Source of the DNA: Mycobacterium yunnanensis
GTDB lineage: Bacteria > Actinomycetota > Actinomycetes > Mycobacteriales > Mycobacteriaceae
DNA length: 64,000 nucleotides
Assembly: GCF_025823185.1 (NCBI RefSeq)
Contig: NZ_JACKVK010000013.1
Span: forward strand, 243,678-307,677
Reading direction: 5' to 3'
Shown: one piece after another, positions 37,893 to 46,624 of the stretch
How the letters are laid out: every line of letters begins with the position of its first letter
Numbering within the stretch: the first letter of the stretch is position 1
Position numbers and translations under genes: made by a program
The notes under the pieces: generated by a model
The model's input: the letters and a program-made list of their open reading frames with translations, nothing else
Told to the model about the DNA's origin: nothing
The model's database searches: none

Positions 37893-39112
37893 GACACCGT
37901 CAGTTCGAGACGGTCGAGCCGACGTACCAATAAGCTGGGCAACCACCGACCCGTTTCGGCAATGTGAATCGTCTTGGTGCGCTCCAGCATTTGGCCGATG
38001 ACGACAGTGGCCTCCAGCCGGGCAAGAGCGGCGCCGACGCAGAAGTGTGCGCCTTTGCCGAACGCGAGATGTCCCTTGCCGGCGGACCGATTCAGCAGGA
38101 ACTCGTCAGGGTTCTCGAAGTGCGCGGGGTCGCGATTGGCCGCACCCCACATCAAGAGTAGGCGTGAATTCGCGGGCAAGGCGACGCCTGCGAGCTCGGT
38201 GTCGGCGACGACGTGACGATAGTGGCCGCGGAAGGGCGGCTCGCAACGCAGCACTTCTTCGAGGAACGTGCCGAGCAAGGCCGGCTCGGCGCGCACCTGC
38301 GTTTGCACTTCCGGACGGGTCGCCAAGATCCAGGCGGCCGACCCGATCAGCGATGCCGTGGACTCGCCTCCGGCGCTGAACAACGTGATCATCATGATCA
38401 GCGCCGTGATCTCCTCCATCTGGCCTGCGGCGCACGCCGCGGCGAGGTCACCGAGGAGGTTGTCCTGCGGGCTGGCGGCGGTCGCGGCGCGAAACTGCTC
38501 GGTGACGTAGCCGCTCAGCTCCATCACGGCGACACCGGCAGCAGCCAGCTGATCCTCGGTGACCAGACCCTCCAACAATTGCGTTGCGGCGTAACCCCAT
38601 TCGCTCAATTTGTCGACGTCCTGGTCGGGGACCCCGATGAGTCGTCCGACGACCATCATGGGCAGGCGGTTGGCCATTGCACCCATCCATTCGATGCGCC
38701 CGTCGTGCACGGCCGCGTCCCACAGGTGGGTCGACGTTTCGGCGACGAAGGCTTCGGCGCCCCGTATCCGCTTGGCCGCCAATTGCGGAATGAGCGCCTT
38801 GCGGTGAACGGCATGCGCGGGATCATCGGCGGTGGCGAGCACCTGCGTCGGGCCGTCGAGTTCACCCATGGGGAAGGGTCGCACGGTGCCGTCGCGGTCG
38901 TGCATCATGGTCGCCGTCAGGTTCGACGAGAAGTCTTCGCACCGCCCGACTGCCTCGGTGACCGCTTCCCAGCTTGTCACTGCGTAGAAGTCTGAATCAC
39001 CGATCCGATGCACGGGACCGGCTGCGTGCATGCGCTCATACAACGGACGAGGATCTTGGATGAACTGGTCGTCGAACAGCGCAAGTCCAGTCGCGCCATT
39101 GCGGGGTGTCAT
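37889..39112 (-). CDS. Cytochrome P450
   Basis: The 407-aa protein has AGGEST in the I helix (247-252), where the usual acidic-Thr pair is Glu-Ser-Thr. It has ExxR (Glu286-Arg289) and heme loop FGKGAHFCVG (Cys358). It is coupled to the SnoaL-like gene and divergent from the TetR at 39299, its likely regulator. It requires a ferredoxin partner. The substrate is unknown. Confidence 0.92.
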   Translation of the reverse strand: MTPRNGATGLALFDDQFIQDPRPLYERMHAAGPVHRIGDSDFYAVTSWEAVTEAVGRCEDFSSNLTATMMHDRDGTVRPFPMGELDGPTQVLATADDPAHAVHRKALIPQLAAKRIRGAEAFVAETSTHLWDAAVHDGRIEWMGAMANRLPMMVVGRLIGVPDQDVDKLSEWGYAATQLLEGLVTEDQLAAAGVAVMELSGYVTEQFRAATAASPQDNLLGDLAAACAAGQMEEITALIMMITLFSAGGESTASLIGSAAWILATRPEVQTQVRAEPALLGTFLEEVLRCEPPFRGHYRHVVADTELAGVALPANSRLLLMWGAANRDPAHFENPDEFLLNRSAGKGHLAFGKGAHFCVGAALARLEATVVIGQMLERTKTIHIAETGRWLPSLLVRRLDRLELTVS

Positions 39113-39191
39113 CGCTTCACGCTGCTCGATGGGAACAGCCTGGTCAAGCCCTTGCGGTCAAGTTGGAAGTTGGCTCCCGCGCCGACCGCCG

Positions 39192-39269
39192 CAAGTGTCT
39201 CAGCGCCCGCCCTTCACGTGCATGAAGCTGAGATATTCGCCGAAATTCGTCTCAACCGTGCGACACTTG
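39192..39269. repeat. Separated inverted 8-mers in P450/TetR gap
   Basis: CAAGTGTC at 39192-39199 and GACACTTG at 39262-39269 are exact reverse complements; similarity extends to CAAGTGTCkCA. They lie between divergent P450 and TetR genes and may be separate TetR half-sites or two operators. Confidence 0.33.
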
Positions 39270-39298
39270 GGCACACATTCGGGAGACAGGGCGGACCT

Positions 39299-39898
39299 AT
39301 GGGACGAGCCGATTGGGTGGTCGGCGGAGACCGCCACGCGGCGGCCGCTGAACGGATCTACTCCGCCGCGAGCGATCTCGTGCGCCGAAAGGGGCTTAGC
39401 GCCCTGGACATGGACACTCTGGCCGAGCGGGTGCACTGTTCGAGGGCGACCATCTACCGCTACGCCGGTAACAAGGCGCAGATACGCGACGTCGTGCTGG
39501 TCCGCATCGCGACGGCGATCACCGACGCCGTCCGACGCGAAGTCGAGCATCTAACCGGGCCCGAACGGGTCGTCACGGCTATTGCCGTGGCGCTGCGACA
39601 AGTTCGGGCTAGTCCCCTTCGGCGTCTGATGATGACCTCGGACAAGGTGCCCGAGCTCAGCGATCTGCACTCCTCGCCCGTCTTGAGCGCGCTCGCCGCC
39701 GAGCTGACCGGAATTGCAGGCAACGATCGCGCAGCGGCAGTGTGGATCGTCCACGTCGTGTTGTCGATGACCTACTTGAACGTCGGTGACGATCGACTCG
39801 AAGCCGAGATCCTCCAACGTTTCGTCTTTCCTGCTTTCGACACCGGCCCTGGGCGGACGACTGCCGACGCGACGCACGACGTCACCAGCTGTGTGTGA
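39299..39898 (+). CDS. TetR-family regulator
   Basis: The 199-aa protein (ATG 39299, preceded by GGGAGACAGGG) has the HTH LDMDTLAERVHCSRATIYRY then AGNKAQIRD. It is divergent from the P450-SnoaL pair at 37467-39112. The longer upstream frame lacks a sensible N-terminus. It is the probable repressor of that pair; the ligand is unknown. Confidence 0.85.
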   Translation: MGRADWVVGGDRHAAAAERIYSAASDLVRRKGLSALDMDTLAERVHCSRATIYRYAGNKAQIRDVVLVRIATAITDAVRREVEHLTGPERVVTAIAVALRQVRASPLRRLMMTSDKVPELSDLHSSPVLSALAAELTGIAGNDRAAAVWIVHVVLSMTYLNVGDDRLEAEILQRFVFPAFDTGPGRTTADATHDVTSCV

Positions 39899-39993
39899 GG
39901 TTTGCGGCGACCGCTCGAGACGTCACCTAGCCAGGGCCGCCTGGACCGCGAGGGCAGTCACGCTGCACGTCCACGGTGTGGTGGTCTAGCAGC

Positions 39994-40623
39994 ATGGCAT
40001 CGCAACGGCCCGCACCCCGACGGCCTATTGGAGGCAGCCAGGAGCGCGCAGAGCGAACGCGAGCAGTCGTCCTCAACGAAACGGTGCATTGCATCGTGGA
40101 GGAGGGTTACGCGGCGGCCAGCGCCCGTCACATCGCGGAGCGGGCAGGGGTGACGTGGGGTGTCATCCAGTACCACTTCGGCGACCGGGAAGCTCTGATG
40201 ATGGCCGTCGTCGATGACGGTTATGCTCAACTGCTGCAAGCGCTTCGCGCTCCGCTGGACGTGTCGCCGACGCTGACCGTTCGGGCTACCGCAGAGATGA
40301 TCGTCACCGCCGCCTGGGAGGCATTCTCCACCCCTACGTCGATGGCTGCTCTCGAAATAGTCATTGCGACTCGCGCCCATCGTGATCCAGCTGCCAGCGA
40401 GCACCTCGTGGCCTTGGCCAATGCTCTGAGTCAGCTTGGCAAGCAGATCGGCAACGGTCTGAAGACGTCGCACGCGGCCGCGGTCGGCGATCTCCTTTGG
40501 GCAGCGTTGCGCGGCCTGGTGCTAGCGCAGATGGTCATGGCCACCCCAGTCGACACGCGCCGAGAACGGCGGGCCCTGGTCAACGTGATCGTCGCCTACA
40601 TCGAACAGCATCAACCACTCTGA
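39994..40623 (+). CDS. TetR-family regulator
   Basis: The 209-aa protein carries SARHIAERAGVTWGVIQYHF then GDREALM, a TetR HTH. ATG 39994 is favoured; a GTG 18 nt earlier is possible. It is 95 nt downstream of the previous TetR on the same strand and overlaps the convergent DHDPR-like gene by 13 nt at their 3' ends. It is probably linked to the minus-strand catabolic operon 40611-43113. Confidence 0.85.
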   Translation: MASQRPAPRRPIGGSQERAERTRAVVLNETVHCIVEEGYAAASARHIAERAGVTWGVIQYHFGDREALMMAVVDDGYAQLLQALRAPLDVSPTLTVRATAEMIVTAAWEAFSTPTSMAALEIVIATRAHRDPAASEHLVALANALSQLGKQIGNGLKTSHAAAVGDLLWAALRGLVLAQMVMATPVDTRRERRALVNVIVAYIEQHQPL

Positions 40624-41705
40624 GCGCTGCTGCGATGCCTGAGAAGGCCCGAGGCCTGATCGGCAGGCAGATCTCGCACAGCGAGCAGGCCGGGCCGGGC
40701 GCGCACCACTGCGGGCACGGCGTTGACGGCTCGCGCCGCCGTTGCGATGACGCCGCCCTGGTTGTGATCGACGCCGTCGAGCCCGACGTGAGTGTTGATC
40801 TCCACTCCCGGGCTTCCGGTGATCACCACCCGATGCACTCCCAGTCTGCCTTCGGGCGGCTGGGGCCACTCCGGTGCCGCAGCGTCGGTAAGCCGGTTGA
40901 CGTGCTCCATCGCGATCACCGAGCGGCCATCCTTGATGCCCTCCACTGCGAACCGCACCGCGGCGACGTGACCAGGGTCCACGTGCATCATCGTGCAGCT
41001 GATGGCTTCGGTCGCCAACCAGGTGTCGTGACTCTCGCGAATTTCATCGAGTACCACGCCGAGCGACTCGGCCACCACCTTTACCGGCCCTCCCCAGATC
41101 GACGTCAGCACACCGGGCAGGAAGAGCGTCGGGGTTTCGTCACCTGGGGCCAATCCGAATCCGAAGCTGACGCCTGTGAAGTCCGCGTCGTCGTACGTGC
41201 CGTAGTCGAAGACCTCCTGTACCACTAGCCGCTCCACGGACTGGCATAACGTCAAAGCCGCCAGCGGCAAGGTGTCCCCGGAGAAGCCGGGATCGATGCC
41301 GTTGACGTACAACGACGATCCGCCACGCGCGCAGGCTTCGGCGAGAGGCTCGCGCAACCACGCCTCGGCGTGCGCTGGGTGAACCAACCAGACCATCGAC
41401 GTCGCCGCGACATTGGTGCCGGCCTCCAAGAAGGCGATGATCTCGGCCAGCGCGTCCTGGGGTCGGGTCTCGGCTTGGGAGGTGTAGACGACGCAATCCG
41501 CGCGGAGCGCCACCAGTGCCGCGACGTCATCTGTCGCGATGACGCCGGTCAAGCCCATCCCGCACAGTTCACCTGCGTCACGACCCACCTTGGCCGGGCC
41601 ACTGGCGTGCACGCCGACCAACTCGAGGTGCGGACTTTCGATGATCTGCCGAAGTGCGTGCACGCCAACATTTCCAGTCGAGAACTGCACGACTCTCACG
41701 GTCAC
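40611..41705 (-). CDS. DHDPR-like NAD(P)-dependent oxidoreductase
   Basis: The 364-aa protein (GTG 41705, AGGAGG 9 nt upstream) has the Rossmann start VRVVQFSTGNVGVHALRQI. Further shared landmarks with 22309-23400 are LELVGVHASGPAKVG and GIDPGFSGD. It is the last gene of a three-gene operon VOC-SDR-DHDPR, each with its own strong ribosome binding site. The substrate is unknown. Confidence 0.8.
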   Translation of the reverse strand: MTVRVVQFSTGNVGVHALRQIIESPHLELVGVHASGPAKVGRDAGELCGMGLTGVIATDDVAALVALRADCVVYTSQAETRPQDALAEIIAFLEAGTNVAATSMVWLVHPAHAEAWLREPLAEACARGGSSLYVNGIDPGFSGDTLPLAALTLCQSVERLVVQEVFDYGTYDDADFTGVSFGFGLAPGDETPTLFLPGVLTSIWGGPVKVVAESLGVVLDEIRESHDTWLATEAISCTMMHVDPGHVAAVRFAVEGIKDGRSVIAMEHVNRLTDAAAPEWPQPPEGRLGVHRVVITGSPGVEINTHVGLDGVDHNQGGVIATAARAVNAVPAVVRARPGLLAVRDLPADQASGLLRHRSSAQSG

Positions 41706-41716
41706 GGAACAGCCTC

Positions 41717-42580
41717 CTAGAGAAGATCGGTGATGGTCTTCAAGCCTGCGTCGTACAGGACGCCAGGCAGCATGCCGCCGTCGACTTCGACAGTGGTGCC
41801 GTTGACGAAGTCTGCCTCTCCACTGCACAAGAAGACGCACGCCCGGCCAACCTCACTTGGGTCGCCGGCCCGCTTGAGCGGTACGTTGTCGAAATACTTC
41901 GCGCCAGACTTGTCGTCGTCGGGCAGGACGAAGCTCTGAAAGTTCTCCGTCATCGTCGGTCCCAACGCCAGGCAATTCACCCTCACTTTGGGGCCCCATT
42001 CCTGGGCCAGAGAACGAGTCAGATGATTGAGGCCCGACTTCGCCGCGCCGTAGGACACCAAGGTCGGCGAACCGGCGGGATGCCCGGCGCCGCTGCTGAT
42101 GTTGACTATCGATCCGACGCCGTCCTGGTGCTTCATCTGCCGGAAGACGCGGATGGCGAACCACAGCGGGCTGATGAGGTTCATCTGGATGGCGAATGCG
42201 TGAAACAGCACGCTGCGCTCGTAATCGTCGTCGCTGGAGGGCGCGCCCTGAATTCGGGATACGAGCGGCGGCACGCTGTCCACGCTGGGCGAAGGTACAG
42301 TGCCACCTGCGTTGTTCACCAGGATGTCGATCCGCCCGTACGTTTGGACGACGCGAGCCACGAACTCGTCGATCGACCCGTAATCGCCTTGGTCGCAGAC
42401 CCACTGAACGGAGCGCTGTTCACCTCCGGGAACGTCCGCTGCGCCGGGTAGGCCAGGCAAGGGCGAGCGCGAGCACCCGACGACGGTCGCCCCCTCCTGG
42501 AGGAGTTCGCGGGCGACACCCACGCCCACCCCTCTACTGGTGCCCGTCACGATCGCGACGCGTCCGTCCAACGATCCCAT
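41717..42580 (-). CDS. Short-chain dehydrogenase/reductase
   Basis: The 287-aa protein (ATG 42580, AAAGGAGGTAGCA upstream) has TGTSRGVGVG, ILVNNAGG, a Ser in NISSGAG and the Tyr/Lys pair in SYGAAKSGL. FVNGTTVEVDGG is the usual SDR C-terminal landmark. It is the middle gene of the VOC-SDR-DHDPR operon, 11 nt before the DHDPR-like gene. Confidence 0.88.
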   Translation of the reverse strand: MGSLDGRVAIVTGTSRGVGVGVARELLQEGATVVGCSRSPLPGLPGAADVPGGEQRSVQWVCDQGDYGSIDEFVARVVQTYGRIDILVNNAGGTVPSPSVDSVPPLVSRIQGAPSSDDDYERSVLFHAFAIQMNLISPLWFAIRVFRQMKHQDGVGSIVNISSGAGHPAGSPTLVSYGAAKSGLNHLTRSLAQEWGPKVRVNCLALGPTMTENFQSFVLPDDDKSGAKYFDNVPLKRAGDPSEVGRACVFLCSGEADFVNGTTVEVDGGMLPGVLYDAGLKTITDLL

Positions 42581-42681
42581 TGCTACCTCCTTTGAGCTGA
42601 ATCTCGTCTTTCCGCGCTCGATTCGGCGAGTGCGCACCACGTGTCAGTGCGGTTCGATCGACAGATAATGGCGGGGCAACG

Positions 42682-43113
42682 TCACTCGAGGTCGGTCTCC
42701 AAGAACGTGATCGGCACACCGAACAGTGGCGCCATGTCGATCTCGGTGAGCGTGAACCCGTCACCGCCACGATGCTGGCGGTAACGCTCCACGGCCCCTT
42801 CTGCCTCGGCCACGGCGCAGGCACCTTTAGCATCCGGCACCCGCACCGCGACGGCGAACAATCCCTCGCCGTATCGGGCGAGAAAGTCTCCGACTGAACC
42901 ACTTTGGGCGAAGTGCTCCTCGGTGGGGGTGACCAGTTCCATTCCGCCATTCCAGTCGATGCGCACCCTGAGGCCGACGTCATCGACGACGTATTCGACC
43001 AGGTGAAAACCAAGCAGTTCTAGGTATCGGCTGGCCCCGTCGAAGGACTCCGGACGCACCGCGAAGACGACGTGGTGCAATCGCGGTGCTGGCACAGCGT
43101 CCGCCTTTGCCAC
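42682..43113 (-). CDS. VOC (glyoxalase/dioxygenase-fold) protein
   Basis: The 143-aa protein (GTG 43113, AGGAGG upstream) begins RLHHVVFAVRPESFD and contains YLELLGFHLVEYVV. The late FTLTEIDMAPLFGVPI holds the second metal-site Glu. These fit the vicinal-oxygen-chelate superfamily with one His and acidic ligands. It may be an isomerase or extradiol-type enzyme. It is the first gene of a minus-strand operon. The 373-bp gap upstream is AT-rich near 43220-43250, where its promoter probably lies. Confidence 0.8.
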   Translation of the reverse strand: MAKADAVPAPRLHHVVFAVRPESFDGASRYLELLGFHLVEYVVDDVGLRVRIDWNGGMELVTPTEEHFAQSGSVGDFLARYGEGLFAVAVRVPDAKGACAVAEAEGAVERYRQHRGGDGFTLTEIDMAPLFGVPITFLETDLE

Positions 43114-43337
43114 GTAGTCCTCCTCTTGCCGCGACGGCGATCGGCCACATCGCGACCCATTCGTCCTACCCGGCGTCAGATTCAGTCGTCGGTGCCGACC
43201 TGACATGCATGATGATTGCACGCTTAATATTTTTATGTAAGTAATCGGTCTTTCGCGGACCTGCCGGCCATGACGGGTCGTCTCATCACTGGCTGAGAAG
43301 CTCGGTCACGTCATCGACGACTCTACCCCTACCCTTA

Positions 43338-43353
43338 GTAGACATCTGTCTAC
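43338..43353. promoter_or_regulatory. Operator-like palindrome (site 1)
   Basis: GTAGACATCTGTCTAC is a perfect dyad (GTAGAC-N4-GTCTAC, and the inner AT/TC bases add one more pair). It shares the form NTRGAC-N4-GTCYAN with the sites at 43479 and 50113. It lies between the divergent VOC operon and the TetR at 43487. Confidence 0.6.
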
Positions 43354-43474
43354 CAAAATCTCCGATCGTCCATCTCCGGGTGTCAATACTGCGTTGACAC
43401 CAGGCTGGTATTCGACGTAACACGGGCATTGCCAATGAATTCAACGAGACGTTGCCGATCGCATCGACAACGGA

Positions 43475-43494
43475 TATTCTGGACACATGTCCAG
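43475..43494 (+). promoter_or_regulatory. Leaderless-type -10 and overlapping operator at the TetR start
   Basis: TATTCT (43475-43480) fits the mycobacterial TANNNT -10 and ends 6 nt before the ATG at 43487. Transcription would therefore begin at or next to the start codon. CTGGACACATGTCCAG (43479-43494) is a perfect dyad that spans this start. Bound repressor would block its own transcription. Confidence 0.55.
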
Positions 43495-44083
43495 TCCAGG
43501 GGCCGTCGGCGTGACCGACCTGAGCGTCCGTCGACGACGACGGGCGAATGAATCAGTTACGGCCGCGCTAATCGACGCGACCGTGGGCTGGTTACGTGAG
43601 TCCTCACTCGATGCGGTCACCGTCGGCGCTGTGGCCGAACGCGCAGGCATCTCTCCGGTGGTCGCCGACGAATTATTCGGATCGATCGACGAGCTGATCC
43701 TGGAGACGTGCCTGAGCCGACTTAGCGCCGTGGCTCTGAGCGATGAGGCCGACCAAGGCTCCCTCGCGCGGGTGGCCGAGCAACTCGGACGCATGATGAT
43801 CGCGGTGGCCGATGAACCCGCCATCGCCTCGGCGTGCGCCGCGGTCTACCTGCACGCCGGCACGGCCGCTGCCCGGGCTCAAGAGCGAATCGGGCTGGAA
43901 ATTCACCGACTCATCACCTCGGCCATGGGGCCGGGATGCTGGCCCGAAGTCATCACGACACTCGAATTCATCTTCTCCGGCGCCCTCATTCAGGCCGCCA
44001 TGGGGACGATGAGCTTCGAGAAGGCCGCCGAGGGCGTCGAGACGGCCGTCAGCCTCATCCTCGATGGCCCGCCTCGCCGTTGA
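43487..44083 (+). CDS. TetR-family regulator, autoregulated type
   Basis: The 198-aa protein has a diverged HTH (VTVGAVAERAGISPVVADEL then FGSIDELI). The C-terminal domain (ACAA, ITSAMGPG, IFSGALIQA, SFEKAAEG) matches the TetR at 50254-50841, so they are paralogues. Its ATG lies inside a palindrome, implying autoregulation and probably no 5' leader. It precedes the fprB-like gene by 69 nt. Confidence 0.86.
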   Translation: MSSPGAVGVTDLSVRRRRRANESVTAALIDATVGWLRESSLDAVTVGAVAERAGISPVVADELFGSIDELILETCLSRLSAVALSDEADQGSLARVAEQLGRMMIAVADEPAIASACAAVYLHAGTAAARAQERIGLEIHRLITSAMGPGCWPEVITTLEFIFSGALIQAAMGTMSFEKAAEGVETAVSLILDGPPRR

Positions 44084-44152
44084 CGGCCACCGCCCGCACT
44101 TTGTGGACCTGCACCCCGTGACCATGCTTCCGCCGACGACGAAGGGACCGAG

Positions 44153-45844
44153 GTGGCATACGTCATCACCCAAAATTGCTGCAAGGACGCCAGTTGCGTC
44201 CCGGTGTGCCCGGTGGACTGCATCCGTCCGGTAGGCGGCGCCGGGGAGTCCACCGACACCGAGATGCTCTACATCGATCCGGAAGCGTGCATCGACTGCG
44301 GCGCCTGCATGGACGAATGCCCGGTTGGCGCGGTCCATTACGAGGACGATCTCTCACCGTCGATGGCGCGTTTCAAGGACATCAACGCCACGTATTTCGC
44401 GCGCCACCCCCTCGAGCCGTACTCGTCGGCGCCTGCACCCAAGCATCGCCCGGTGACGCCGGGACGGCTTCGCGTCGCCATCGTGGGCGCCGGACCCGCA
44501 GCGTGCTACGCAGCAACCGAATTGATTGGCGTCGACGGGGTCGAGGTGAACCTCTTCGAGAGGCTGCCGACGCCGTATGGCCTCGTTCGAGCCGGCGTAG
44601 CACCCGACCATCAACACACCAAATCCATCACCGACGTCTTCCGGAGGGCATTCGCATCCCCGCGGTTGACCACTCACCTGAACGTCGACGTCGGCCGCGA
44701 TCTCAGTCATGCCGACATGCTCGACCACCACCACGCGGTGATCTACGCCGTCGGCGCCGCAGACTCTCGTAGCCTTGGGATACCCGGTGAGGAACTGCCC
44801 GGCAGTCACGCGGCATCGGATTTCGTGGCTTGGTACAACGGTCACCCCGACCACACCGAACACGACTTCGACTTGACGCACGAGCGGGCAGTGATCATCG
44901 GCAACGGGAATGTGGCGCTCGACGTCGCTCGGATCTTGCTGGCGACGCCAGAACAGCTTGCCGTGACCGACATTGCTCACCATGCGCTCGAAGCGTTGCG
45001 CCACAGCGCGATCGAGGAGGTCGTCGTCGTCGGCCGACGGCGGCTACGCAACGCTGCGTTCTCCGTCGGGGAATTCCTCGCATTGGGCAGCCTCGACGGG
45101 GTGAGCGTGGCCATCGAAGGTGACGACGACCTCGAGGCAACGCCACACGACGACGTCGAGACCACGCTGAAGCTGGACATTGCACGCGAGTACGTCGACC
45201 GGAAGGACCAAGGTCAAGACAGGCGAATCATCCTGCGATTCCTCACATCCCCGGTCGAGTTCGTTGGTGAGCAGCACCTCGAGGGGCTCAGCGTCGTGCG
45301 CAACCGAATCGGCGACGGCGGCGGTCTGGTCTTGGGCGATTCGACGACTGACTGCGAGATCCTCGAGACCGGTCTGGTGCTGCGATCCATCGGGTACCGC
45401 GGATCGAAGATCGACGGTGTGCCGTGGGATTGGGCCACCGGTCGCATCCCGAACGTGGCGGGCAGGGTCATCGACGATGATCACGAGCCAATTCCCGGGG
45501 TGTACGTCACCGGATGGGCCAAACGAGGATCGCGAGGAGTCATCGGAACCAACCGCGCCTGCGCGGAGGAGACGGTCACGGCCCTGCTCCAGGATTTCGA
45601 CACGGGTCGCCTCGTGGGTGAGATCGGCAGCGCAGGTGACCTTTCGGCGACGATGGGCGCCCGCGGCGTCGACCCGGTGAGCTGGTCGGGGTGGCACGCA
45701 ATCGACGCCAGGGAGCGCGAACTCGGCGCCGCTGAATTACGACCGCGCCGCAAGCTCGTCGATGTCGAAGCGCTGCTGGCCGCAGCCGCCGACGCCATGG
45801 GCCCCTCAGGCGGGGCCGTCTCCTCTGAACTACGGGGAGACTGA
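44153..45844 (+). CDS. fprB: FprB-like ferredoxin/ferredoxin-NADP(+) reductase fusion
   Basis: The 563-aa protein has an N-terminal ferredoxin domain with two Fe-S cysteine sets (CCKDASCVPVCPVDC; CIDCGACMDECP). An adrenodoxin-reductase-type flavoprotein follows: FAD site VAIVGAGPAACYAATEL near residue 108 and NADP site VIIGNGNVALDVARIL. It transfers electrons from NADPH to its own ferredoxin and probably to the P450 and Rieske enzymes nearby. GTG 44153 follows GAAGGGACCGA. A TetR gene follows 3 nt later. Confidence 0.92.
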   Translation: MAYVITQNCCKDASCVPVCPVDCIRPVGGAGESTDTEMLYIDPEACIDCGACMDECPVGAVHYEDDLSPSMARFKDINATYFARHPLEPYSSAPAPKHRPVTPGRLRVAIVGAGPAACYAATELIGVDGVEVNLFERLPTPYGLVRAGVAPDHQHTKSITDVFRRAFASPRLTTHLNVDVGRDLSHADMLDHHHAVIYAVGAADSRSLGIPGEELPGSHAASDFVAWYNGHPDHTEHDFDLTHERAVIIGNGNVALDVARILLATPEQLAVTDIAHHALEALRHSAIEEVVVVGRRRLRNAAFSVGEFLALGSLDGVSVAIEGDDDLEATPHDDVETTLKLDIAREYVDRKDQGQDRRIILRFLTSPVEFVGEQHLEGLSVVRNRIGDGGGLVLGDSTTDCEILETGLVLRSIGYRGSKIDGVPWDWATGRIPNVAGRVIDDDHEPIPGVYVTGWAKRGSRGVIGTNRACAEETVTALLQDFDTGRLVGEIGSAGDLSATMGARGVDPVSWSGWHAIDARERELGAAELRPRRKLVDVEALLAAAADAMGPSGGAVSSELRGD

Positions 45845-45847
45845 CGA

Positions 45848-46558
45848 ATGCTGTTCAGTAGTGACGGCATTCAGTACGAACATTCCGCGACGTATCACTT
45901 CCACGAGCCGGCCCTGCCCGAAGACCAACTCACCTCCGAGCGGCAGCGGCAGCGGCGCGCGCGGATTCTCGACGCCGCCGTCACGGTTGCCGCAGCCGGA
46001 GGGTATGACCGTGTGCACGTTCGCGACATCGCAGATCTGGCCAAGGTGTCGCTCGCAACGCTCTACCACTACTTTCCGTCCAAGGTGCACGTCTTGGTGT
46101 GGGCCCTCGACCGCGAGCTGATGCGTTTCGACGACGACTTGGCCCACCGCCTCGCCCAGATTCAGGACCCCTTCGCCCGTCTGAGGATCGTCGTCTGGCG
46201 CTTGGTCAAGGCAATGGAGCACTCCGACCGAGTCACCGAAGCCATGACACACGCCTACGTCGCATCGAGCATGGTCGCCTCGGCCGAGGCCGAGATGATC
46301 AGAGTGCAGACGAGCAAGATGTTCGCCCACCTGATGAGTGACGGCGCCGTCGACGAGCTCCATCGGAACACCGCCGACGTTCTCACCGACGTATGGACCT
46401 CGGAGATACTGGCACTCGTGCAGGGGCGCAGGACGTTCGACGAGGTGCATCGCCGACTCCACACCGTCATCGATCTCATCGCCCGGGCCAATGAGCCGCG
46501 GTGCGAACATGGTGAAACCAGCTTGAGGCCCCCGCCCTCACGACGCACGACCCCGTGA
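45848..46558 (+). CDS. TetR-family regulator, KstR-like
   Basis: The 236-aa protein contains RQRQRRARILDAAVTVAAAG, HVRDIADLAKVSLATLYHYF and PSKVHVLVWALDREL. This is very like the N-terminal part of KstR, the cholesterol-catabolism repressor; orthology is not claimed. It is tightly linked to the fprB-like gene (3-nt gap), so they are co-transcribed. It may sense an acyl-CoA metabolite, as KstR does. Confidence 0.85.
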   Translation: MLFSSDGIQYEHSATYHFHEPALPEDQLTSERQRQRRARILDAAVTVAAAGGYDRVHVRDIADLAKVSLATLYHYFPSKVHVLVWALDRELMRFDDDLAHRLAQIQDPFARLRIVVWRLVKAMEHSDRVTEAMTHAYVASSMVASAEAEMIRVQTSKMFAHLMSDGAVDELHRNTADVLTDVWTSEILALVQGRRTFDEVHRRLHTVIDLIARANEPRCEHGETSLRPPPSRRTTP

Positions 46559-46624
46559 GAGCCTGCCGCACTTCGTGCACTGGCCTTGGGTGTCGAGACG
46601 CCCAGCAATACATCAGGAGGTTTC

